From contig JAUXBQ010000106.1 in the NCBI GenBank assembly GCA_030619365.1, positions 1-8,558 of the forward strand: a DNA stretch of 8,558 nucleotides. The letters are read 5' to 3'. This document shows, in pieces, positions 5,827-8,558 of this stretch (position 1 is its first letter; every line of letters starts with the position of its first letter). The DNA is from a candidate division FCPU426 bacterium. GTDB taxonomy: Bacteria > Oederibacteriota > JAAXVQ01 > JAUVAV01. The notes below the pieces were generated by a model that was given only the letters and a program-made list of their open reading frames with translations, was not told where the DNA came from and did not search any database. Both the position numbers and the translations under genes were made by a program.

Positions 5827-7046
5827 TGAGGTACTTGCTCAAATTAGCGCTACGAAATATTCTCAGATCCAAGATCAGGACCATTTTAACCTTTCTAATT
5901 CTCTCCTTTGGCGTAGGGCTCTATATTTTGCTGGCCTGTCTGATGGCGGGTTTTGATGCGGCGACTTCGCAGAACGTGATTGACTTTGAGACCGGTCATT
6001 ACAAACTCAGAAGCCAGACCTTTGACGAGGATACGCCTTATGAACAGGAAAATTTTCTGAGCCCGGCGCCCGCGATTGTGGACAAGGTGAGCAAATTGGA
6101 TTTTGTGACCGGCGTAGCGCCTCGCGTGCAATTTCTGGCTGAATTGGACAATGGTCTGGATACCACCCCGATTGTGGCTGTCGGCATCGGCCCCACGGAC
6201 AACCAGGTGTTTACTTTAGAAAATTTCATTCCCCAGGGCCGGCTGGAGCCCGGCGGGATTCTGGTAGGCCAGTCTTTGGCCGCGGATATGGGTGTGGGAT
6301 TGGGTGATTTGGTTTATCTCACCTTCCGGGACGCGCCCGGCATGTTCACATCCATTGAAATGATGATTACCGGCTTGGTGAATTCTCTCAATCCTCAGGT
6401 GAACAAGACCATGGCCTTTATCAATTTGGATGAAGCGCAAAGCTATCTGCGCACTGACAAAATATCGGAAATCGCCATCAAGACCGATGACTTCACCAAG
6501 GTGGCGGAGTATGCGCCCCAGCTGCAGGCCGTGGTGCCGGAAACCGAGGTCTACAGTTGGCAGCGCCTGACCGCGGATTGGAACGCCATGATGACCATGA
6601 AACGGAAATTTCAGAACATCCTCCTCCTCATGATCATGGTGATCGGCATTGTGGGGATCGTCAACACCATGCTCATGTCCGTGTACGAGAAAAAACGGGA
6701 AATCGGGACCATGAAGGCGTTGGGATTCACGGACCGGGAGGTGAGCACTCTCTTCCTCGTGGAGGGATCGCTCATTGGCGTGATGGGCGGTCTGTTGGGC
6801 CTGGTTTTAGGAACCCTGTTTAATTCCTATTTTTATTTTGTGGGTTATGACATGTCCAGCTTTTCGGGCGAGCAGGGCACGGACTTTGGCATGCCGGTTA
6901 TGGGTGTGGTCAAATCCGTGTGGCTGGTTTCCGCCTATGTGTATTCCATGATCTTTGCCTTTATGGCCGCGACTTTGGCTAGTTATTATCCGGCCAAAAA
7001 AGTGACCAAAATGGAAGCCATGGAGTGTCTGCGGACGGTGCAATAA
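5826..7046 (+). CDS. FtsX/LolC-E-type ABC permease, first of pair
   Basis: This is an inner-membrane permease of 406 aa with the four-helix MacB/LolC topology. It has a basic N-terminus with the family block LALRNILRSKIRTILT (7-22), TM1 about 19-39, and a large periplasmic MacB-core-like domain (about 45-260). TM2 is about 264-286, TM3 about 308-336 and TM4 about 365-388. The cytoplasmic coupling segment EKKREIGTMKALGFTDREV (288-306) and the C-terminal ASYYPAKKVTKMEAMECLR are diagnostic of the FtsX-like domain. Unlike MacB the ATPase is a separate gene, as in LolCDE. It shares the architecture and coupling motif with the second permease, but most of the periplasmic domain differs, which points to a heterodimer. 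Known members extract lipoproteins or expel peptides, toxins or lipids from the periplasmic face. Confidence 0.92.
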   Translation: MRYLLKLALRNILRSKIRTILTFLILSFGVGLYILLACLMAGFDAATSQNVIDFETGHYKLRSQTFDEDTPYEQENFLSPAPAIVDKVSKLDFVTGVAPRVQFLAELDNGLDTTPIVAVGIGPTDNQVFTLENFIPQGRLEPGGILVGQSLAADMGVGLGDLVYLTFRDAPGMFTSIEMMITGLVNSLNPQVNKTMAFINLDEAQSYLRTDKISEIAIKTDDFTKVAEYAPQLQAVVPETEVYSWQRLTADWNAMMTMKRKFQNILLLMIMVIGIVGIVNTMLMSVYEKKREIGTMKALGFTDREVSTLFLVEGSLIGVMGGLLGLVLGTLFNSYFYFVGYDMSSFSGEQGTDFGMPVMGVVKSVWLVSAYVYSMIFAFMAATLASYYPAKKVTKMEAMECLRTVQ

Positions 7047-7051
7047 ATGCC

Positions 7052-7213
7052 TTCACCACAGAGACGCAGAGGACGCAAAGAAAGGAATAAGATAAAAAGC
7101 ATAAAACGAAAGCGCATGTATTTTTATTAAATTATTTGGTCTTGTTTGGTTTTTATTTTATTCAGTCTTGTATTTTTTGATTTTCTCGGCGCTCTCAGCG
7201 CCTCTGCGGTGAA
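7052..7213. mobile_element. Putative 162-bp MITE-like element with imperfect terminal inverted repeats
   Basis: The gap between the two permeases is almost filled by an element whose ends are inverted repeats. Bases 7052-7083 (starting TTCACCACAGAGACGC) match the reverse complement of 7182-7213 (starting TTCACCGCAGAGGCGC) at 25 of 32 positions. The interior is strongly AT-rich, unlike the coding DNA around it, and has no gene. I see no clear target-site duplication. CAGAGACGCAGAG-type termini are familiar as dispersed intergenic repeats in many environmental bacteria. Mobility is inferred from structure only. Confidence 0.65.
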
Positions 7214-7240
7214 AGGGTTTTTAAAAAGGAGGTTGAAACC

Positions 7241-8443
7241 ATGCTGTTCAAATTCGCTTTTAGGAATGTCCTGCGCAACAAACGCCGTAGTTTCTTGACC
7301 GCCTTGGCCATTTTCTTCGCCGCTTTGCTGGTCGGATTGGCGCAAGGCTTTATCAATGGCATGATCGATACCTACATGTCGGACTATATTGATTACCAGA
7401 CCGGCAATGTCCGTATCACGACTGAGGAGTTTCTGGACCGCGAGCGCTTTATGCCGGTGGATGAATTGATTCCGGAATCAGACGGACTCAAGCAAAAGCT
7501 GGAAAAACTGGATCTGGCCGAGTCTGTGGAAGAACGTATTCGTTTTGGTATTTTACTGGGACATCAGGAAACCACGGTTCAGGCCTTGGGCATGGGTGTG
7601 GATCTGGAACACAACAGCTTTGAAATTAAGGACAAGCTGGTGGCAGGCAGTCTGGGCGCTACCGGCCTTTACATTGGCGATGGCCTGGCCAAGAAATTAA
7701 AAGTTCAGTTGGGCGATAAATTGCTCCTGGCCACCAAGACGTCTGAAGGCGGATTAAACGGCATTAAACTACGGGTGGCCGGCATTGTTCACCTGGGCAT
7801 TGGCATGCTGGACAAGAAAGTATTTTTCCTTAGTCTGCAAGATGCCAAGCGATTATTGAAGATCTACGATAGCACGACCGAGATTTATATTTTCACAGAA
7901 AAAGAAAAACAGACCGAGGCCTTGGCTACCCAAGTCAAATCCAATCTGCCGGAAGGCTTGGTGGCGCAAACTTACATGGAACAGTTGGGGTCTTTTTATA
8001 GCTACATGGAACTCGCCAAGTTCATCTATTTATTTATAGAATCTTTAATTCTCTTCCTGGCTTCTTTTATTGTGATTAATACCATGATGATGGCCATTTT
8101 TGAACGTATGCATGAGATCGGCACTTTAAAAGCCCTTGGCATGTCCGACCACGAACTATTTGTGAATTTTACCCTGGAAGGGGCCTTGATCGGCGCGGCG
8201 GGCGGGATCCCAGGAGCTCTTTTGGGTTACTTGTTTATAATTATCCTGCACTACACGGGCATGAATTTCCAAACGTCTATGGCTTCCATTGATATGCCCA
8301 TCGAATACATTATCTATCCCACCTTGAGTGTATTCGCGCTGGTCTCAGCCGTGCTGCTCAGCATTCTGGTGCCAGCCGTAGCTGCCCTGGGACCCGCGCG
8401 CTATGCACGCAAACTGCAGCCGGCTGAGGCATTGCGTAAATAA
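7241..8443 (+). CDS. FtsX/LolC-E-type ABC permease, second of pair
   Basis: This is an inner-membrane permease of 400 aa with the same layout as its neighbour. It has the N-terminal block FAFRNVLRNKRRSFLTALAI (5-24) with TM1 about 17-37, and a periplasmic domain (about 40-257). TM2 is about 258-284, TM3 about 308-336 and TM4 about 358-382. The coupling segment ERMHEIGTLKALGMSDHEL (288-306) and the end PARYARKLQPAEALR fit the FtsX-like domain. AAGGAGGT (7226-7233), 7 bases before the ATG, gives a strong start. No second ATPase is present, so it most likely pairs with the first permease and shares the single ATPase. It is separated from the first permease by a repeat element, which may change its expression relative to the other subunit. 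The terminator after it marks the operon end. Confidence 0.92.
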   Translation: MLFKFAFRNVLRNKRRSFLTALAIFFAALLVGLAQGFINGMIDTYMSDYIDYQTGNVRITTEEFLDRERFMPVDELIPESDGLKQKLEKLDLAESVEERIRFGILLGHQETTVQALGMGVDLEHNSFEIKDKLVAGSLGATGLYIGDGLAKKLKVQLGDKLLLATKTSEGGLNGIKLRVAGIVHLGIGMLDKKVFFLSLQDAKRLLKIYDSTTEIYIFTEKEKQTEALATQVKSNLPEGLVAQTYMEQLGSFYSYMELAKFIYLFIESLILFLASFIVINTMMMAIFERMHEIGTLKALGMSDHELFVNFTLEGALIGAAGGIPGALLGYLFIIILHYTGMNFQTSMASIDMPIEYIIYPTLSVFALVSAVLLSILVPAVAALGPARYARKLQPAEALRK

Positions 8444-8454
8444 AGACTTTTGCT

Positions 8455-8499
8455 GGGCAGGTGGATTGTTTCAGAATGGGCCGCCTGCCCGTGCTTTTT
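8455..8499 (+). terminator. Rho-independent terminator after the transport cassette
   Basis: GGGCAGGTGG (8455-8464) pairs with CCGCCTGCCC (8481-8490), ten base pairs with one G-U, around a 16-base loop. A short GTGC spacer and five T (8495-8499) follow. It lies 11 bases after the last permease stop. It is the only hairpin in the window with a T-run, and fits as the end of the cassette's transcript. Confidence 0.75.
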
Positions 8500-8558
8500 G
8501 AAACATGTTCAACCATCCCCAAATGGTCGCCCCGACCGGAAAGATCATGGAACCACGG
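8500..8558. other. Window end, no supported gene
   Basis: These 59 bases are open in a + frame from ATG 8505 (MFNHPQMVAPTG...). A - strand frame ending at 8471 (...WLNMFQKARAGGPF) is also open. Both are too short to separate from chance. The + frame has no ribosome binding site, and the - frame would run through the terminator stem. Either could be the edge of a neighbouring gene. Confidence 0.3.

Noticed and set aside
7655..7675. LGATGL in permease 2 as a flavinylation target of the ApbE protein
   Set aside because: FMN attachment motifs need Ser/Asp-Gly-Ala-Ser/Thr in a defined domain. Here the first residue is Leu and the protein is an FtsX-type permease.
8471..8557. Convergent - strand gene end (...WLNMFQKARAGGPF)
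   Set aside because: Only 28 codons are visible, it would cross the terminator stem, and a frame this long is likely by chance.

Overview
The window comes from a Gram-negative (diderm) bacterium. It encodes an exported LolA-like protein, an outer-membrane beta-barrel and a LolCDE/MacB-type inner-membrane ABC transporter, all on the + strand. The genome is moderately GC-rich and gene spacing is tight. Several palindromic, REP/MITE-like intergenic elements are present, as is common in uncultured environmental lineages (PVC, Omnitrophota or deltaproteobacterial-like groups are possible). I cannot fix the phylum from sequence alone.

Left part (1-3081), sulfur and flavin genes. The window opens inside a PLP-dependent O-acetylhomoserine sulfhydrylase (metY), whose N-terminus lies upstream. 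Fourteen bases later is a TTG-started PP-loop ATPase resembling tRNA thiouridylases, with three cysteines placed as in the sulfide-using Fe-S type enzymes. Then comes a membrane-anchored ApbE-family protein. It keeps the flavin-binding signature blocks but appears to have lost the Asp/Thr pair that holds Mg2+ in ApbE.

Right part (3215-8443), a five-gene envelope transport cassette. In order: an exported LolA-like protein (PF17131 type), an outer-membrane beta-barrel, an ABC ATPase of the LolD/MacB class, and two different FtsX/LolC-E-type permeases. The ATPase and first permease overlap by one base. The set looks like a complete inner membrane-periplasm-outer membrane route: one ATPase driving a permease heterodimer, a periplasmic hydrophobic-cargo carrier, and a barrel in place of the usual LolB lipoprotein. 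The cargo is unknown. A rho-independent terminator follows the last permease.

Between the genes are unusual repeats. There is a 28-bp perfect palindrome (3110-3137) and a second palindrome (3173-3188) just ahead of the LolA-like gene. Two copies of a 28-bp hairpin element lie in exact inverted orientation on either side of the beta-barrel gene, one supplying that gene's stop codon. A 162-bp AT-rich element with imperfect terminal inverted repeats separates the two permeases. No RNA genes, CRISPR arrays or transposase genes were found, and no gene-free stretch exceeds 200 bases.
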